A stretch of 64,000 bases of DNA from Desulfobulbaceae bacterium (GCA_019163335.1 JAFLKM010000027.1:1-64000); one strand, 5' to 3'; shown: positions 41,260-52,598, numbered from the stretch's first letter. Notes: generated by a model not told the origin, from the sequence alone. Numbers and translations are program-made.

Positions 41260-41889
41260 ATGCCAAAAACAATGGGTATTTTAGGTAAAAAAATAGGAAT
41301 GACAAGGGTTTATAGTGAAATGGGTAATGCTACTCCAGTTACTGTAGTGGAGGCTGGGCCTTGCAAAATTTTACAAGTTAAATCCGCAGTTAAAGATGGA
41401 TACAGTGCTATCCAAGTCGGTTTCGCTGAGAAGAAAGCATCCAAAGTAACTAAGCCACTTATTGGTCATTTTAAAAAATCAGGTTCTGAAGCTTATTATT
41501 TTATAAAAGAATTCAGAGTTTCAGATTCATCTTCTTACGAAGCAGGTCAGTCAATTAGTTTGGATGAACTCTTTAAAGTTGGTGATTTAGTAGATGTTCA
41601 GGGACAAAGTAAAGGCCATGGCTTTCAGGGCGTTATGAAAAGGCATGGTTTTAGTGGAGGTTGTGCAGGGCATGGTTCTCATCATCATCGAGCTCCTGGT
41701 TCAATAGGATGTAGTGCTTGGCCTGCTCGAGTTGTAAAAGGGAAGAAAATGCCTGGTCGTATGGGAAATGATACCGTAATGACAAAGAACGTAATCATTA
41801 TAGATGTTCGTTCTAATGAAAATATACTTTTGTTGAAGGGTCCAGTTCCAGGTGCAAAACAGGGTCTTTTAAAAATTTTCTGTAAATAA
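41260..41889 (+). CDS. rplC: 50S ribosomal protein L3
   Basis: GILGKKIGMTRVY, GQSKGHGFQGVMKRHGFSGGCAGHGSHHHRAPGSIG. Confidence 0.98.
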   Translation: MPKTMGILGKKIGMTRVYSEMGNATPVTVVEAGPCKILQVKSAVKDGYSAIQVGFAEKKASKVTKPLIGHFKKSGSEAYYFIKEFRVSDSSSYEAGQSISLDELFKVGDLVDVQGQSKGHGFQGVMKRHGFSGGCAGHGSHHHRAPGSIGCSAWPARVVKGKKMPGRMGNDTVMTKNVIIIDVRSNENILLLKGPVPGAKQGLLKIFCK

Positions 41890-41925
41890 TTGATCCTGCT
41901 ATTTATCTGGTACAAGGAGATAATA

Positions 41926-42549
41926 ATGTCAACTGTAAGCGTGCTAAATATTAAGAATGAAAAAGTAGGCGAGATCGAACTGAATGAAAATGTGTTTGAT
42001 CTTGTTGTTAAAGAACATTTGTTACATGATGTTGTTAAAATGCAACTTGCCGGCAGGCGAGCTGGAACAGCCTGTACCAAAACCAGAATTGAGGTAAGTG
42101 GTGGTGGAAAGAAACCATGGCGCCAGAAAGGTACTGGGCGGGCTAGGTCGGGAAGTAATACCTCTCCTGTATGGAGAGGTGGTGGTGTATCCTTTGGCCC
42201 TAAGCCTCGCGATTTTAGTATTAAGTTGAATCGTAAGGTAAAAAAACAAGCTTTGGCTATGGCAATGAGTGCTAGGAATCAAGAGGGTAATCTCATAATT
42301 CTTGATGACTTTACCTTAGATGCAATAAAGACCAAAGAGTTTGTGAAAGTAATGAAAGTGCTTGATATTGAGAATGGACTTATAATTACTGAAAATATTA
42401 ATGATAATGTCAATCGTTCTTCACGTAATGTGCAAGGTTTCAAGGTACTCTCTACAGCTGGTGTGAATGTTTATGATATTCTTCTTCACAAAAAATTAAT
42501 ACTTGTGAAACCTGCCATCGACGATCTTGAAAAAAGGGTGATTGCATGA
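41926..42549 (+). CDS. rplD: 50S ribosomal protein L4
   Basis: KKPWRQKGTGRARSGSNTSPVWRGGGVSFGPKPRDFSIKLNRKVKKQAL; ATG 41926 preferred. Confidence 0.96.
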   Translation: MSTVSVLNIKNEKVGEIELNENVFDLVVKEHLLHDVVKMQLAGRRAGTACTKTRIEVSGGGKKPWRQKGTGRARSGSNTSPVWRGGGVSFGPKPRDFSIKLNRKVKKQALAMAMSARNQEGNLIILDDFTLDAIKTKEFVKVMKVLDIENGLIITENINDNVNRSSRNVQGFKVLSTAGVNVYDILLHKKLILVKPAIDDLEKRVIA

Positions 42550-42833
42550 AAAACATATACAACGTCTTAAAAGGTCCTTGTCTTACTGAAAAAGCAGCTT
42601 TGTTGCATGAAACAGAGAAGAAAGTTGTTTTTAAGGTAAATCCTGATTCCAATAAGATTGCTATAAAGCAAGCCGTGGAAAAAATGTTTCCCGTTAAAGT
42701 TAAAAATGTAAGGGTTGCAAATATGCATGGTAAGCAAAAAAGAGTTGGCCGTTTTACTGGCTTTAGAAATGATTGGAAGAAGGCTTATGTGACACTATCT
42801 GAGGGCCAGATTAGTTTTGCAGATGAATTATAA
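42546..42833 (+). CDS. rplW: 50S ribosomal protein L23
   Basis: NVLKGPCLTEKAALLHETEKKVVFKVNPDSNKIAIKQAVEKMFPVKVKNVR. Confidence 0.97.
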   Translation: MKNIYNVLKGPCLTEKAALLHETEKKVVFKVNPDSNKIAIKQAVEKMFPVKVKNVRVANMHGKQKRVGRFTGFRNDWKKAYVTLSEGQISFADEL

Positions 42834-42928
42834 TTAATTGTTAATTATCTTATAATCTGTAGGAAAATAAACTTTTCAAGAATGTAATGAAATCTATCCA
42901 AAACATCTGATGGAGCGATTGGGAAATC

Positions 42929-43750
42929 ATGAGTATTAAAACATACAAACCGACATCTGCTGGTAAGCGACATCACGTGTCGGTGCAGAATAATGAATTG
43001 TCTAAAAAAGGACCAGAGAAAGCTCTTGTTTCCAGCCTCTCTAAAAGTGGTGGTCGTAATAATTATGGACGCATTACCACTAGACATATAGGTGGTGGTC
43101 ATAAGCGTAAATATAGAATAATTGATTTTAAACGTAATAAAGTAAATATTAACGCTAAAGTTATTTCTATAGAATATGATCCAAATCGATCTGCCAACAT
43201 TGCATTATTGAGTTATTTAGATGGTGAAAAAAACTATATACTTGCTCCGGATGGAGTAGGAGTAGGAGATCAAATAATAGCTGGTGACAATGTTGATATT
43301 CAGCCCGGTAATTGCTTGCCCATGATGAATATCCCTCTTGGTACTATTATTCATAATATTGAAATGAAAATAGGAAAAGGAGCTCAAATGGTCAGAAGTG
43401 CTGGAACTTCTGCACAGTTAATGGCCAAGGAAGGTAATTTTGTTCTGGTTCGCTTGCCTTCTAATGAGGTCAGGAAATTTCACAAGCTTTGTCGTGCCTG
43501 TATAGGTCAGGTAGGTAACAGGGAATTTGAAAGTCAGAAATTGGGTAAAGCTGGGCGTAGTCGATGGTTAGGTGTTAGGCCTTCTGTCCGAGGTGTTGCA
43601 ATGAACCCAGTTGATCATCCTATGGGTGGTGGTGAAGGTAAAAGTTCTGGTGGCCGTCATCCATGTACTCCTTGGGGATATCCAACTAAAGGTTATAAAA
43701 CAAGAACTAATAAGTCTAGTGATAAATTTATTATTAAAAAGAGATCTTAA
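42929..43750 (+). CDS. rplB: 50S ribosomal protein L2
   Basis: [68 protein letters not shown]. Confidence 0.98.
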   Translation: MSIKTYKPTSAGKRHHVSVQNNELSKKGPEKALVSSLSKSGGRNNYGRITTRHIGGGHKRKYRIIDFKRNKVNINAKVISIEYDPNRSANIALLSYLDGEKNYILAPDGVGVGDQIIAGDNVDIQPGNCLPMMNIPLGTIIHNIEMKIGKGAQMVRSAGTSAQLMAKEGNFVLVRLPSNEVRKFHKLCRACIGQVGNREFESQKLGKAGRSRWLGVRPSVRGVAMNPVDHPMGGGEGKSSGGRHPCTPWGYPTKGYKTRTNKSSDKFIIKKRS

Positions 43751-43766
43751 TTGTTGAAGGAGAATT

Positions 43767-44042
43767 ATGGCGCGTTCAGTAAAAAAAGGTCCATTTATAG
43801 ATGACCATTTAATGAAAAAGGTTGAAAAAGCCATTGAGACTACTTCACGAAAAGTAATTAAAACATGGTCTCGTCGTTCAGACATTATTCCACAAATGGT
43901 TGGACTTACCTTTGCAGTTCACAATGGGAAAAAATTCATCCCTGTTTTTGTGTCGGATAATATGGTTGGACATAAGTTAGGTGAATTTTCACCTACACGA
44001 ACATATTACGGACATACCGCTGACAAGAAAGGTAAAAAATAA
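43767..44042 (+). CDS. rpsS: 30S ribosomal protein S19
   Basis: [42 protein letters not shown]. Confidence 0.98.
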   Translation: MARSVKKGPFIDDHLMKKVEKAIETTSRKVIKTWSRRSDIIPQMVGLTFAVHNGKKFIPVFVSDNMVGHKLGEFSPTRTYYGHTADKKGKK

Positions 44043-44083
44043 TTTTTTAAACTTCTTGGTAAGACTTATTAGGAGTAAATATT

Positions 44084-44416
44084 ATGGAAGCAAGAGCAAT
44101 AGCCAAGGGAACACGCATTTCAGCTCAAAAAGCAAGATTGGTTGCTGATGTAGTTAGGGGAATGAACGTTGATAAGGCGATCAATACCTTAACTTTTATG
44201 CCCAAAAAAGGGGCTCTTATAATACGAAAAGTATTAGATTCCGCAATCGCTAATGCAACTCAAAACGATAAAATTGATGTTGATAATTTATTTATTAAGA
44301 AAATATTTATTGATGGTGGTCCGTCTCTTAAACGAATAATGCCCAGGGCACAGGGGCGAGCAACAGGAATAATTAAAAGAACAAGTCATATTACTGTGAT
44401 TTTAGATGAACAATAG
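44084..44416 (+). CDS. rplV: 50S ribosomal protein L22
   Basis: ISAQKARLVADVVRGMNVDKAINTL, GGPSLKRIMPRAQGRATGIIKRTSHITVIL. Confidence 0.98.
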   Translation: MEARAIAKGTRISAQKARLVADVVRGMNVDKAINTLTFMPKKGALIIRKVLDSAIANATQNDKIDVDNLFIKKIFIDGGPSLKRIMPRAQGRATGIIKRTSHITVILDEQ

Positions 44417-44496
44417 CTTTACTTTGTTATCAGGTATTGGTATTAACAAAAGTTTTTTAACGTTGTCAAAGTAAGTTTTATCAATGGAGGATTGTT

Positions 44497-45144
44497 TTGG
44501 GGCAGAAAGTAAATCCATTAGGAATGAGACTTAATATAACCAGAACCTGGGATTCGATCTGGTATGCAGATAAAAATTATTCTCATTTTCTTATAGAAGA
44601 TCAAAAAATTAGGAAATTTTTTAAAAAACGGCTTAGTCATGCAAGTCTTTCTAAAGTAATTCTTGAGCGTACCGGTGAAAAAGTTCGTGTTAAACTTTTC
44701 ACTGCTAGGCCTGGTATTATTATAGGTAAGAAAGGTGCTGAGATTGAGATTTTAAAAAAAGATCTTGAAAAACAGATAAATAGAACAGTTGTAATTGATA
44801 TTCAGGAAATACGAAGGCCTGAAGCTGATGCTAAGTTGATAGCAGACAACGTAGCAGGTCAACTTGTACGTCGGGTAGCTTTTAGACGGGCTATGAAGAA
44901 AGCTGTTAGTTCAGCACTTCGATTTGGAGTAAAGGGTATTAAAATATCATGTTCTGGACGGCTAGGTGGAGCAGAAATGTCTCGTTGTGAGTGGATGAGA
45001 GAAGGAAGAGTTCCTTTGCATACGCTAAGAGCTGATATCGATTATGCCCTCTCTGAAGCAAATACCACATATGGAATTATTGGAGTTAAGGTTTGGATTT
45101 TCAATGGTGAAGTTTTAAGTGATTCTGAAGTTGCTGCCGGCTGA
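44497..45144 (+). CDS. rpsC: 30S ribosomal protein S3
   Basis: [51 protein letters not shown] start. Confidence 0.98.
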   Translation: MGQKVNPLGMRLNITRTWDSIWYADKNYSHFLIEDQKIRKFFKKRLSHASLSKVILERTGEKVRVKLFTARPGIIIGKKGAEIEILKKDLEKQINRTVVIDIQEIRRPEADAKLIADNVAGQLVRRVAFRRAMKKAVSSALRFGVKGIKISCSGRLGGAEMSRCEWMREGRVPLHTLRADIDYALSEANTTYGIIGVKVWIFNGEVLSDSEVAAG

Positions 45145-45196
45145 GAATTGTAACTTATATCTTTGAAAATTAAAAAAATTTTATGGAGTATGATAA

Positions 45197-45613
45197 ATGT
45201 TAAGTCCTAAAAAAGTCCTTCATAGAAAGGTGTTTAAGGGCCGATTGACAGGAGTAGCTTTTCGAGGATCGTCAATTTCATTTGGAGATTATGGTCTTAA
45301 AGCCTTAGATTGTGGGAAGATGAGTGCTCGGCAAATTGAAGCTGCTCGTATTGCTGTTAATCGTAAAATTAAACGTGGTGGAAAAGTTTGGATTCGGGTT
45401 TTTCCTGATAAGCCTATTACCAAAAAACCAGCTGAAACACGTATGGGTAAAGGTAAAGGTAATCCAGAGTATTGGGTAGCACAGATACATCCAGGAAAGA
45501 TGATTTTTGAAATTTCCGGGGTAGATGAAGAGTTAGCTATTCGGGCTTTGACTCTTGCAGGTAATAAGTTGCCATTTGCTACAAAAGTAGTTTCCCGGAG
45601 AAATATGATATGA
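45197..45613 (+). CDS. rplP: 50S ribosomal protein L16
   Basis: [41 protein letters not shown]-like motif, [13 protein letters not shown]. Confidence 0.98.
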   Translation: MLSPKKVLHRKVFKGRLTGVAFRGSSISFGDYGLKALDCGKMSARQIEAARIAVNRKIKRGGKVWIRVFPDKPITKKPAETRMGKGKGNPEYWVAQIHPGKMIFEISGVDEELAIRALTLAGNKLPFATKVVSRRNMI

Positions 45614-45795
45614 AAATTGTAGATCTACGAAAAATGTCTTTAGAAGAACTTAAAAGAAAAGAAGTTGAAATAAGAGAAGAAATGTCTAAGCTTTCATTTC
45701 AGCATAAGATTAGACCTCTTGAAAATACCTCACGATTGTCTTTTCTCCGTAAGGATATTGCAAGAATACAAACTTTACGAATACAGATTTCTTAA
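45610..45795 (+). CDS. rpmC: 50S ribosomal protein L29
   Basis: [50 protein letters not shown]. Confidence 0.95.
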   Translation: MKIVDLRKMSLEELKRKEVEIREEMSKLSFQHKIRPLENTSRLSFLRKDIARIQTLRIQIS

Positions 45796-45859
45796 GTTTA
45801 AATATAAAATATTTAATTTGTTTAAATTCTGCTTCCTATAACTTTGAACTAATAAAAAT

Positions 45860-46120
45860 ATGAGTGAGATAAATAAATCAAAAAAAACGAAAACTGGTTC
45901 TGTCGTGAGCGATAGAATGGAAAAAAGTATCGTTGTTAAGGTAGAGAGAAAAGTTCAGCATCCATTGTACGGTAAATTTGTTAAAAAAACTGTTAAGTAT
46001 ATTGCTGATGATCCTGAAAATTTATGTAAAATTGGTGACTTAGTACTTATTGAAGAGTGTCGTCCATTAAGTAAAAGAAAACGTTGGCGTCTTAGAACAA
46101 TTTTAGATCGTTCTGCCTAA
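45860..46120 (+). CDS. rpsQ: 30S ribosomal protein S17
   Basis: TGSVVSDRMEKSIVVKVERKVQHPLYGKFVKKT, GDLVLIEECRPLSKRKRWRL. Confidence 0.97.
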   Translation: MSEINKSKKTKTGSVVSDRMEKSIVVKVERKVQHPLYGKFVKKTVKYIADDPENLCKIGDLVLIEECRPLSKRKRWRLRTILDRSA

Positions 46121-46183
46121 TTTTTTGTTTAAATATTCTGGATAAATTTAGTGAATTGTTGCTGAGTAAAATTAGGTGAAATT

Positions 46184-46552
46184 ATGATACAAACAGAAAC
46201 AGTGCTTAACGTTGCCGATAATTCCGGAGCTAGGAAAGTACTTTGTATGAGAGTTCTCGGTGGATCACGAAAAAGATATGCTTCCATTGGTGATGTTATT
46301 ATTGTGGCAGTGAAAGAAGCCATTCCGCACGCCAAGGTTAAAAAAGGAGATGTTGTCAAAGCAGTTATCGTTCGTACCGTTAAAGAGTTAAAACGTATGG
46401 ATGATACTTGGGTAAAATTTGATGATAATGCCGCTGTGATTCTTTCAGGTAGTGGAGAGCCTTTGGGAACTCGTATTTTTGGTCCTGTTGCGAGAGAATT
46501 ACGTAATCAAGGTTTTATGAAAATTATATCATTGGCACCAGAAGTTTTATAA
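46184..46552 (+). CDS. rplN: 50S ribosomal protein L14
   Basis: [48 protein letters not shown]. Confidence 0.98.
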   Translation: MIQTETVLNVADNSGARKVLCMRVLGGSRKRYASIGDVIIVAVKEAIPHAKVKKGDVVKAVIVRTVKELKRMDDTWVKFDDNAAVILSGSGEPLGTRIFGPVARELRNQGFMKIISLAPEVL

Positions 46553-46606
46553 TTTTTTTCAATTCTTACGCTTAGCATTATTCTTTTGAGAGCAAAGGTA
46601 TAAAAA

Positions 46607-46942
46607 ATGTCACAAGGAAAAACATATTTAAAGAAAAATGACCAGGTAGAAATAATTACTGGCAAAGATAAGGGTAGAGTAGGAAAAATTATTCGTCTTA
46701 TGCCTGACAAAAATAAAGCAATAGTTGAGCGTGTTAATATGATTAAACGTCATAAAAAACCAACACAAATGAATCAACAGGGCCAAATTTTAGAAATTGA
46801 AGCACCTCTACATGTTTCAAACTTACAGTTGATATGTCCTGCCTGTACTAAAACTGGTCGCATAGGAAAGCGTGTACTTGATGACGGTACCAAGATACGT
46901 TTTTGTAAAAGTTGTGGTGAATCTGTTGATGCTAAGTCATAA
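46607..46942 (+). CDS. rplX: 50S ribosomal protein L24 (with C-terminal CxxC...CxxC)
   Basis: [58 protein letters not shown]. Confidence 0.96.
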   Translation: MSQGKTYLKKNDQVEIITGKDKGRVGKIIRLMPDKNKAIVERVNMIKRHKKPTQMNQQGQILEIEAPLHVSNLQLICPACTKTGRIGKRVLDDGTKIRFCKSCGESVDAKS

Positions 46943-46974
46943 TTTTTTTAATGAACTGATGTTAGAGGTTATAA

Positions 46975-47514
46975 ATGGGTACGCTTAAAAAATTTTACAA
47001 TGACACATGTATTGCTTCTTTGAAAGAAGAGTTTGGATATAAAAATGTTATGCAGGTTCCTAAAATTAAGAAAATTGTTCTTAATATGGGATTAGGTGAA
47101 GCCGTTCAGAATCCGAAAATTATTGAAGGAGCTGTAGAGGAACTTTCAAAGATTGCTGGACAAAGAGCAGTTATAACCAGAGCTAAAAAGTCAATTGCTG
47201 GTTTTAAATTAAGAGAAGGTGTCGCAATTGGTTGTTGTGTTACATTACGTGAAGAACGTATGTATAACTTTTTTAGTAAGTTAGTTAATGTTGCATTACC
47301 TAGAGTTAGAGATTTTCGTGGTCTATCTCCTAAATGGTTTGATGGACGTGGAAATTATTCAATGGGGATTAAGGAGCATATAATTTTTCCTGAAATCGAT
47401 TATGATAAAATTGATAAAGTTAAAGGTTTTAATGTAACTATCGTTACATCAGCTCCAACAAACCAAGAGGCTCTTTCTCTTCTTAAATATTTAGGAATGC
47501 CATTCAAGAAGTAG
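46975..47514 (+). CDS. rplE: 50S ribosomal protein L5
   Basis: [53 protein letters not shown]. Confidence 0.98.
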   Translation: MGTLKKFYNDTCIASLKEEFGYKNVMQVPKIKKIVLNMGLGEAVQNPKIIEGAVEELSKIAGQRAVITRAKKSIAGFKLREGVAIGCCVTLREERMYNFFSKLVNVALPRVRDFRGLSPKWFDGRGNYSMGIKEHIIFPEIDYDKIDKVKGFNVTIVTSAPTNQEALSLLKYLGMPFKK

Positions 47515-47563
47515 GAGTTTTTGCTTCTACGTTAAACTATAGAGTTATTTATTGGAGGTTGTT

Positions 47564-47749
47564 TTGGCCAAAAAATCATTAATTGCAAAAGCAAGCCGTG
47601 AACCTAAGTTTAAGGTTAGAGGCTATAATAGGTGTCCACTTTGTGGAAGGCCTAGAGCTTTTCTGAGAAAATTTGGTATTTGTAGAATTTGTTTTCGTGG
47701 TTTAGCCTCTCATGGTGAAATTACAGGTGTCGTTAAGTCTAGTTGGTAG
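47564..47749 (+). CDS. rpsN: 30S ribosomal protein S14 type Z
   Basis: [64 protein letters not shown] start. Confidence 0.96.
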   Translation: MAKKSLIAKASREPKFKVRGYNRCPLCGRPRAFLRKFGICRICFRGLASHGEITGVVKSSW

Positions 47750-47797
47750 ATTTGATTTTTTGAAATTATTAGTTTTTATAATAGAGGAGTGCTCACC

Positions 47798-48196
47798 ATG
47801 TCCATGAGTGATCCAGTAGCAGACATGTTAACCAGGGTAAGAAATGCAGTAATGGTTAAGTTTGATAGTGTTAAGATGCCTAAGTCTAATCTTAAGGTTA
47901 GTATTGCTAAAGTTTTAAAAGAAGAAGGCTATATTTCAGACTTTAAATTATCTGATGATGGTGTTCAGGGTACTTTGACAATTTTTTTAAAATATGGTGT
48001 TAATAACGAACCTGTAATTGTAGGTATTAAACGTATCAGTAAGCCTGGACTGAGGAAGTATGTGAAGGCTGATAAACTTACAAAAGTTTTAAATGGATTA
48101 GGTGTAGCTATAATTTCTACTTCAATTGGAATTATAACTGATAAAACTGCACGTGCTAATAATACAGGTGGAGAAATACTTTGTGAGGTTTGGTAA
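47798..48196 (+). CDS. rpsH: 30S ribosomal protein S8
   Basis: [41 protein letters not shown] 47798 preferred over GTG 47789. Confidence 0.97.
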   Translation: MSMSDPVADMLTRVRNAVMVKFDSVKMPKSNLKVSIAKVLKEEGYISDFKLSDDGVQGTLTIFLKYGVNNEPVIVGIKRISKPGLRKYVKADKLTKVLNGLGVAIISTSIGIITDKTARANNTGGEILCEVW

Positions 48197-48222
48197 CAAA
48201 TTCACAAATAATGGAGGTACAT

Positions 48223-48765
48223 ATGTCTCGTATTGGAAAACAACCTATTTCATTGCCTACCGGCGTAACTATCGTTATCGATGGACAATTGATTTCTGTT
48301 AAAGGTTCGAAGGGCTTGCTTCAGAGAGTTGTGCGTGATGAAATTAAAGTTGAACAGATATCAAATGAACTGCTAGTGAATACACACGAGGAAGGGTCTA
48401 AGAATAGTGCTTTTCGTGGTTTGTTTCGTAGTCTCCTTAATAATATGGTTGTTGGTGTTCATGAAGGTTTTAAGAAAATTTTACTTGTAGAAGGTGTTGG
48501 ATATAAAGCTAATGTAGTAGGAAATACATTAACTTTAAATGTAGGATATTCCAATCCGGTTGATTTTATTTTACCAGATGGTGTAATAGCAACTGTCGAA
48601 AGTAATAATAAAATTAATTTAGAATCTATAGATAAAGAATTACTTGGCTCAACCGCTTCTAAAATTCGTGCTATACGTAAACCTGAACCTTATAAAGGCA
48701 AAGGGATTCGATATTCTGACGAGCATATTGTTCGCAAGGTCGGAAAGTCAGCTGGTAAAAAATAA
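48223..48765 (+). CDS. rplF: 50S ribosomal protein L6
   Basis: MSRIGKQPISLPTGVTIVIDG, VEGVGYKANVVGNTLTLNVGYSNPV, IRKPEPYKGKGIRY. Confidence 0.98.
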   Translation: MSRIGKQPISLPTGVTIVIDGQLISVKGSKGLLQRVVRDEIKVEQISNELLVNTHEEGSKNSAFRGLFRSLLNNMVVGVHEGFKKILLVEGVGYKANVVGNTLTLNVGYSNPVDFILPDGVIATVESNNKINLESIDKELLGSTASKIRAIRKPEPYKGKGIRYSDEHIVRKVGKSAGKK

Positions 48766-48807
48766 TATTTTTTGTAAATACAGTTCATTTTATAATGGTG
48801 TTAAATT

Positions 48808-49173
48808 ATGGGTAAGACCAATCCTAAAGCTACAGCTCGAATTAAACGAGTAAGTCGTATCCGAAAAAAAATAGTAGGTACTTCTGAACGCCCACGGTTA
48901 AGAGTGTTTAAAAGTAGTAAGCATATATATGCACAGATTATAGATGACTCTGTTGGGAAAACAATTACTTACATGTCAACCATAGATAAGGAATTTGATA
49001 AGGGTGATGTAAAAGGAAAAATTGCAGCCGCAGAAAAAGTAGGAGAGCTTCTTGCTATACGTGCTAAAGCTTTTGGAATTCAAAAAGTTGTTTTTGATCG
49101 TGGTGGTTTTATATATCATGGTCGTATAAAAGCTGTTTCTGAAGGTGCTCGTAAAAATGGATTACAATTTTAA
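48808..49173 (+). CDS. rplR: 50S ribosomal protein L18
   Basis: RVSRIRKKIVGTSERPRLRVFKSSKHIYAQIIDD, VVFDRGGFIYHGRIKAVSEGARKNGLQF. Confidence 0.98.
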   Translation: MGKTNPKATARIKRVSRIRKKIVGTSERPRLRVFKSSKHIYAQIIDDSVGKTITYMSTIDKEFDKGDVKGKIAAAEKVGELLAIRAKAFGIQKVVFDRGGFIYHGRIKAVSEGARKNGLQF

Positions 49174-49202
49174 TAAACACATAATAATTAGGAGGTTGTC
49201 TC

Positions 49203-49715
49203 TTGTCTGATTTTAAACGTTCCAAGAGTGAAACACCTGAGGAACTAATTGAAAAGATAGTTTTTATCAACAGGGTTGCTAAAGTTGTTAAGGGTGGTCG
49301 TCGTTTTAGCTTTAGTGCAATTGTTGTTGTTGGAAATGGTAACGGTAAAGTTGGATATGGTTTGGGAAAAGCTAATCAAGTACCTGATGCAATACGTAAA
49401 GGTGTTGAGCAGGCAAAAAAAGATATGGTAACTGTTTCCCTGACAGAATTTTCAATTCCGCATACGATAATTGGAAGATATGGTGCTGGTTGTGTTCTTT
49501 TAAAACCTGCCTCTGAAGGTACTGGTGTGATAGCCGGTGGTCCTGTTCGTGCCGTATTAGAAGCTGTCGGAGTAACAAATATTTTAACCAAATGTTTAGG
49601 ATCTAATAATCCCCACAATATGGTTAAAGCAACCATGAGTGGATTAAGAAGTTTACGATCAGCTCAAAGTATAGCTAATTTGCGTGGTAAGAATTTAGAC
49701 GAAATATCCGCTTAG
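49203..49715 (+). CDS. rpsE: 30S ribosomal protein S5
   Basis: [51 protein letters not shown] start. Confidence 0.98.
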   Translation: MSDFKRSKSETPEELIEKIVFINRVAKVVKGGRRFSFSAIVVVGNGNGKVGYGLGKANQVPDAIRKGVEQAKKDMVTVSLTEFSIPHTIIGRYGAGCVLLKPASEGTGVIAGGPVRAVLEAVGVTNILTKCLGSNNPHNMVKATMSGLRSLRSAQSIANLRGKNLDEISA

Positions 49716-49802
49716 GTACTACACATTTTCCTTTATTTATTCTTACATTAAGGACGTGTGTTTTTTTTTGTTTTTTAAAAATTTTAAAGGTAAATCAATA
49801 AA

Positions 49803-49985
49803 ATGGCCGATACAATTACATATACTTTGGTCAAAAGTGGTATTGGAAGTACTCAAAAAATAAGAGCTACTTTAATAGGATTAGGATTGAACAAGATGCA
49901 GAAAACCGCTACTCGTAAAAATACCCCTGAAATTAAGGGAATGCTGAACAAGGTGAGCCATCTTATTCAAATCAAGGAGCTATAA
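49803..49985 (+). CDS. rpmD: 50S ribosomal protein L30
   Basis: ITYTLVKSGIGSTQKIRATLIGLGLNKMQKTATRKNTPEIKGMLNKVSHLIQI. Confidence 0.96.
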   Translation: MADTITYTLVKSGIGSTQKIRATLIGLGLNKMQKTATRKNTPEIKGMLNKVSHLIQIKEL

Positions 49986-49986
49986 A

Positions 49987-50436
49987 ATGATATCTTTATC
50001 TAATCTCTCACCTAATATTGGATCAAATCGTAAACGGAAACGTGTTGGACGAGGCCAAGGTTCTGGGCGTGGTAAAACTGCTACAAGGGGTCATAAAGGT
50101 GCTAATTCACGTTCTGGGGCTTCAATTCGACCAGGATTTGAAGGTGGTCAAATGCCATTGCAACGTCGGCTTCCAAAGCGTGGTTTTCATAGTAAGTTTA
50201 AGATTGAATATTCGATTGTTTCCTTATCACAACTGAATGATCTTGATGTAACTGGAGATATAACTGCAGAAGTCTTATTTAACGCAGGTTTGATAAAAAA
50301 AGATTTACCCGTTAAAGTTTTAGCTAATGGAGATATCACAAAAGCTATTGTACTCCACATTGATAAAATTAGTCAGGAAGCAAAAGCTAAAATTGAGTTA
50401 GTCGGTGGTAAAGTTTTTGAATTTAATTCAATTTGA
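49987..50436 (+). CDS. rplO: 50S ribosomal protein L15
   Basis: LSNLSPNIGSNRKRKRVGRGQGSGRGKTATRGHKGANSRSG, FEGGQMPLQRRLPKRGF. Confidence 0.98.
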   Translation: MISLSNLSPNIGSNRKRKRVGRGQGSGRGKTATRGHKGANSRSGASIRPGFEGGQMPLQRRLPKRGFHSKFKIEYSIVSLSQLNDLDVTGDITAEVLFNAGLIKKDLPVKVLANGDITKAIVLHIDKISQEAKAKIELVGGKVFEFNSI

Positions 50437-50496
50437 TTTTATACTATTAACCTTCATTTTTGTATTTTTTTCTCAAGTTAAGTATAGGTTGAATTA

Positions 50497-51801
50497 ATGA
50501 GTGGATTGCAGAGTGCGGCTAACATACCTGAGCTCCGAAAGAGATTGTTTTTTACTTTAGCCATGCTCGCTGTTTATCGTATGGGTGTTCAGATTCCAAC
50601 ACCTGGTATTAATGGTGAAGCTGTTGCTGCATTCTTTCTTCAGCATGCCGGTTCATTGTTTGGAATGTTTAATATGTTTTCAGGTGGTGCCTTGAGCAAT
50701 TTTTCAATTTTTGCCTTAGGTATAATGCCCTATATAAGTGCCTCAATTATTATTCAACTTCTGACTGTAGTTGTACCACAATTAGAGGCCTTATCGAAAG
50801 AAGGTGAATCCGGACGTAGAAAAATTACTCAATACACTCGTTACGGTACAGTTGGATTGAGTATTGTTCAAAGCTTATTTATTAGTGCTGGACTTGAAAG
50901 CATGACTGGTCCTGGAGGAGAAGTTATAGTTTTAGTTCCTGGTCTTCAGTTTAAGTTAATGACTATGCTTACATTGACATCAGGTACAGCATTTATCATG
51001 TGGCTTGGCGAGCAAATGACAGAGCGTGGCATCGGTAATGGGATGTCTTTAATTATTTTCGCAGGTATTGTTGCTGGTGGGCCAGCTGCTGTAATAAACT
51101 CAATTCAACTCATTCAAGCAGGCGAGATTGGCCTTTTTTTCATACCTTTTATCATAGCTTTTATGCTTGCAGTGGTAGCCTTTATTGTTTTTTTTGAAAC
51201 AGCCCAACGCCGGATTCCTATACAATATGCGAAGCGAGTTGTTGGTAGAAAAGTATATGGTGGTCAAAGTTCTCATCTTCCTTTAAAAATAAATATTTCA
51301 GGTGTAATTCCTCCTATTTTTGCTTCATCGATTATGATGTTCCCTGCTACTATTGGGAGTTTTATTCAGATTGAGTGGGTCCAACAAATCTCTGCTGCTC
51401 TTTCCCCTGGCACTGTTTATTATTATATAATGTTTATAGCAATGATAGTTTTCTTTTGTTTTTTTTATACTGCTGTGACATTTAAGCCTGACGATGTAGC
51501 AGAAAATCTGAAAAAAAATGGTGGATTTGTTCCTGGAATTCGACCTGGTAAAAAAACTGCTGAATTTATTGATAAGTCTTTAACTAGACTTACTGTTGTT
51601 GGTTCCATTTATTTAAGTGTTGTATGTGTATTGCCAACACTTATGATGACTAAATTTAACCTTCCCTTCTATTTTGGTGGCACAGCTCTTTTGATTGTTG
51701 TTGGTGTGGCTATTGATACTATGTCTCAAATTGAATCACATCTCGTAATGCGTAATTATGAAGGCTTTATGAAGGCCGGAAAAATTCAAGGACGAAGGTA
51801 G
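50497..51801 (+). CDS. secY: Preprotein translocase subunit SecY
   Basis: ELRKRLFFTLAMLAVYRMGVQIPTPGIN, GIMPYISASIIIQLLTVV, QIESHLVMRNYEGFMK. Confidence 0.98.
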   Translation: MSGLQSAANIPELRKRLFFTLAMLAVYRMGVQIPTPGINGEAVAAFFLQHAGSLFGMFNMFSGGALSNFSIFALGIMPYISASIIIQLLTVVVPQLEALSKEGESGRRKITQYTRYGTVGLSIVQSLFISAGLESMTGPGGEVIVLVPGLQFKLMTMLTLTSGTAFIMWLGEQMTERGIGNGMSLIIFAGIVAGGPAAVINSIQLIQAGEIGLFFIPFIIAFMLAVVAFIVFFETAQRRIPIQYAKRVVGRKVYGGQSSHLPLKINISGVIPPIFASSIMMFPATIGSFIQIEWVQQISAALSPGTVYYYIMFIAMIVFFCFFYTAVTFKPDDVAENLKKNGGFVPGIRPGKKTAEFIDKSLTRLTVVGSIYLSVVCVLPTLMMTKFNLPFYFGGTALLIVVGVAIDTMSQIESHLVMRNYEGFMKAGKIQGRR

Positions 51802-51803
51802 CA

Positions 51804-52598
51804 TTGTTTAATTCTGAAAAAAATAAAGTTGATAAGTCGATTCTTCTTAAGACTTCTGATGAAATTTCTTTAATGTATGAAGCTAATCAGATTGTTGCAG
51901 AGTTATTATGCACAATTAGAAGAATTATAGAACCTGGACTTTCAACATTTGAACTTGATCAAATTGCTGAAGATTTTTGTGTTAAAAAAAAAGCTAAACC
52001 TGCTTTTAAGGGATATAGAGGCTTCCCTTCTTCCTTGTGTGTTTCTATAAACGAAGAAGTTGTACATGGCATACCTTCTCGAAAGCGTAAGCTACTCAAG
52101 GGAGATATTGTGTCCCTTGATTTCGGTGTTTGTAAAAATGGATATTTTGGAGATTCTGCCATTACTGTTCCTGTAGATATTGTATCAAACGATAATAATA
52201 AATTAATTAAAATTACTGAAGATTCCTTATTATTGGCTATAAATGAAGTGCAAATTGGAAATAGAATAAATGATATTTCCAGAATTATTCAAGAACATGT
52301 TCAAAAAAGCGGTTTTTCTATTGTACGACAGTTTGTAGGGCATGGTATCGGTAAGTCCTTGCATGAAGGACCTGAAATTCCTAACTTTGTTCAAACTGGA
52401 CATTCGCCAAGATTATTAGCTGGAATGGTTCTGGCCATAGAACCTATGGTAAACATTGGAACACACAATGTCTCAGTGCTAAAAGATGGCTGGACTGTTG
52501 TCACCAGCGATAAAAAATGTTCGGCACATTTTGAGCATACTGTAGCAGTTACAACTAATGGTCCATTAATTTTATCTTCACAAACACTTTTTGTTTAA
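51804..52598 (+). CDS. map: Type I methionine aminopeptidase
   Basis: ISLMYEANQIVAELL, FKGYRGFPSSLCVSINEEVVHGIPS, VRQFVGHGIGKSLHEGPEIPNF; TTG start. Confidence 0.95.
   Translation: MFNSEKNKVDKSILLKTSDEISLMYEANQIVAELLCTIRRIIEPGLSTFELDQIAEDFCVKKKAKPAFKGYRGFPSSLCVSINEEVVHGIPSRKRKLLKGDIVSLDFGVCKNGYFGDSAITVPVDIVSNDNNKLIKITEDSLLLAINEVQIGNRINDISRIIQEHVQKSGFSIVRQFVGHGIGKSLHEGPEIPNFVQTGHSPRLLAGMVLAIEPMVNIGTHNVSVLKDGWTVVTSDKKCSAHFEHTVAVTTNGPLILSSQTLFV

Noticed and set aside
49719-49772. Terminator-like sequence between rpsE and rpmD (ACAC..CCTT / AAGG..GTGT plus T run)
   Set aside because: The pairing is interrupted by an internal loop with a long loop region; in AT-rich DNA this is too weak to claim.
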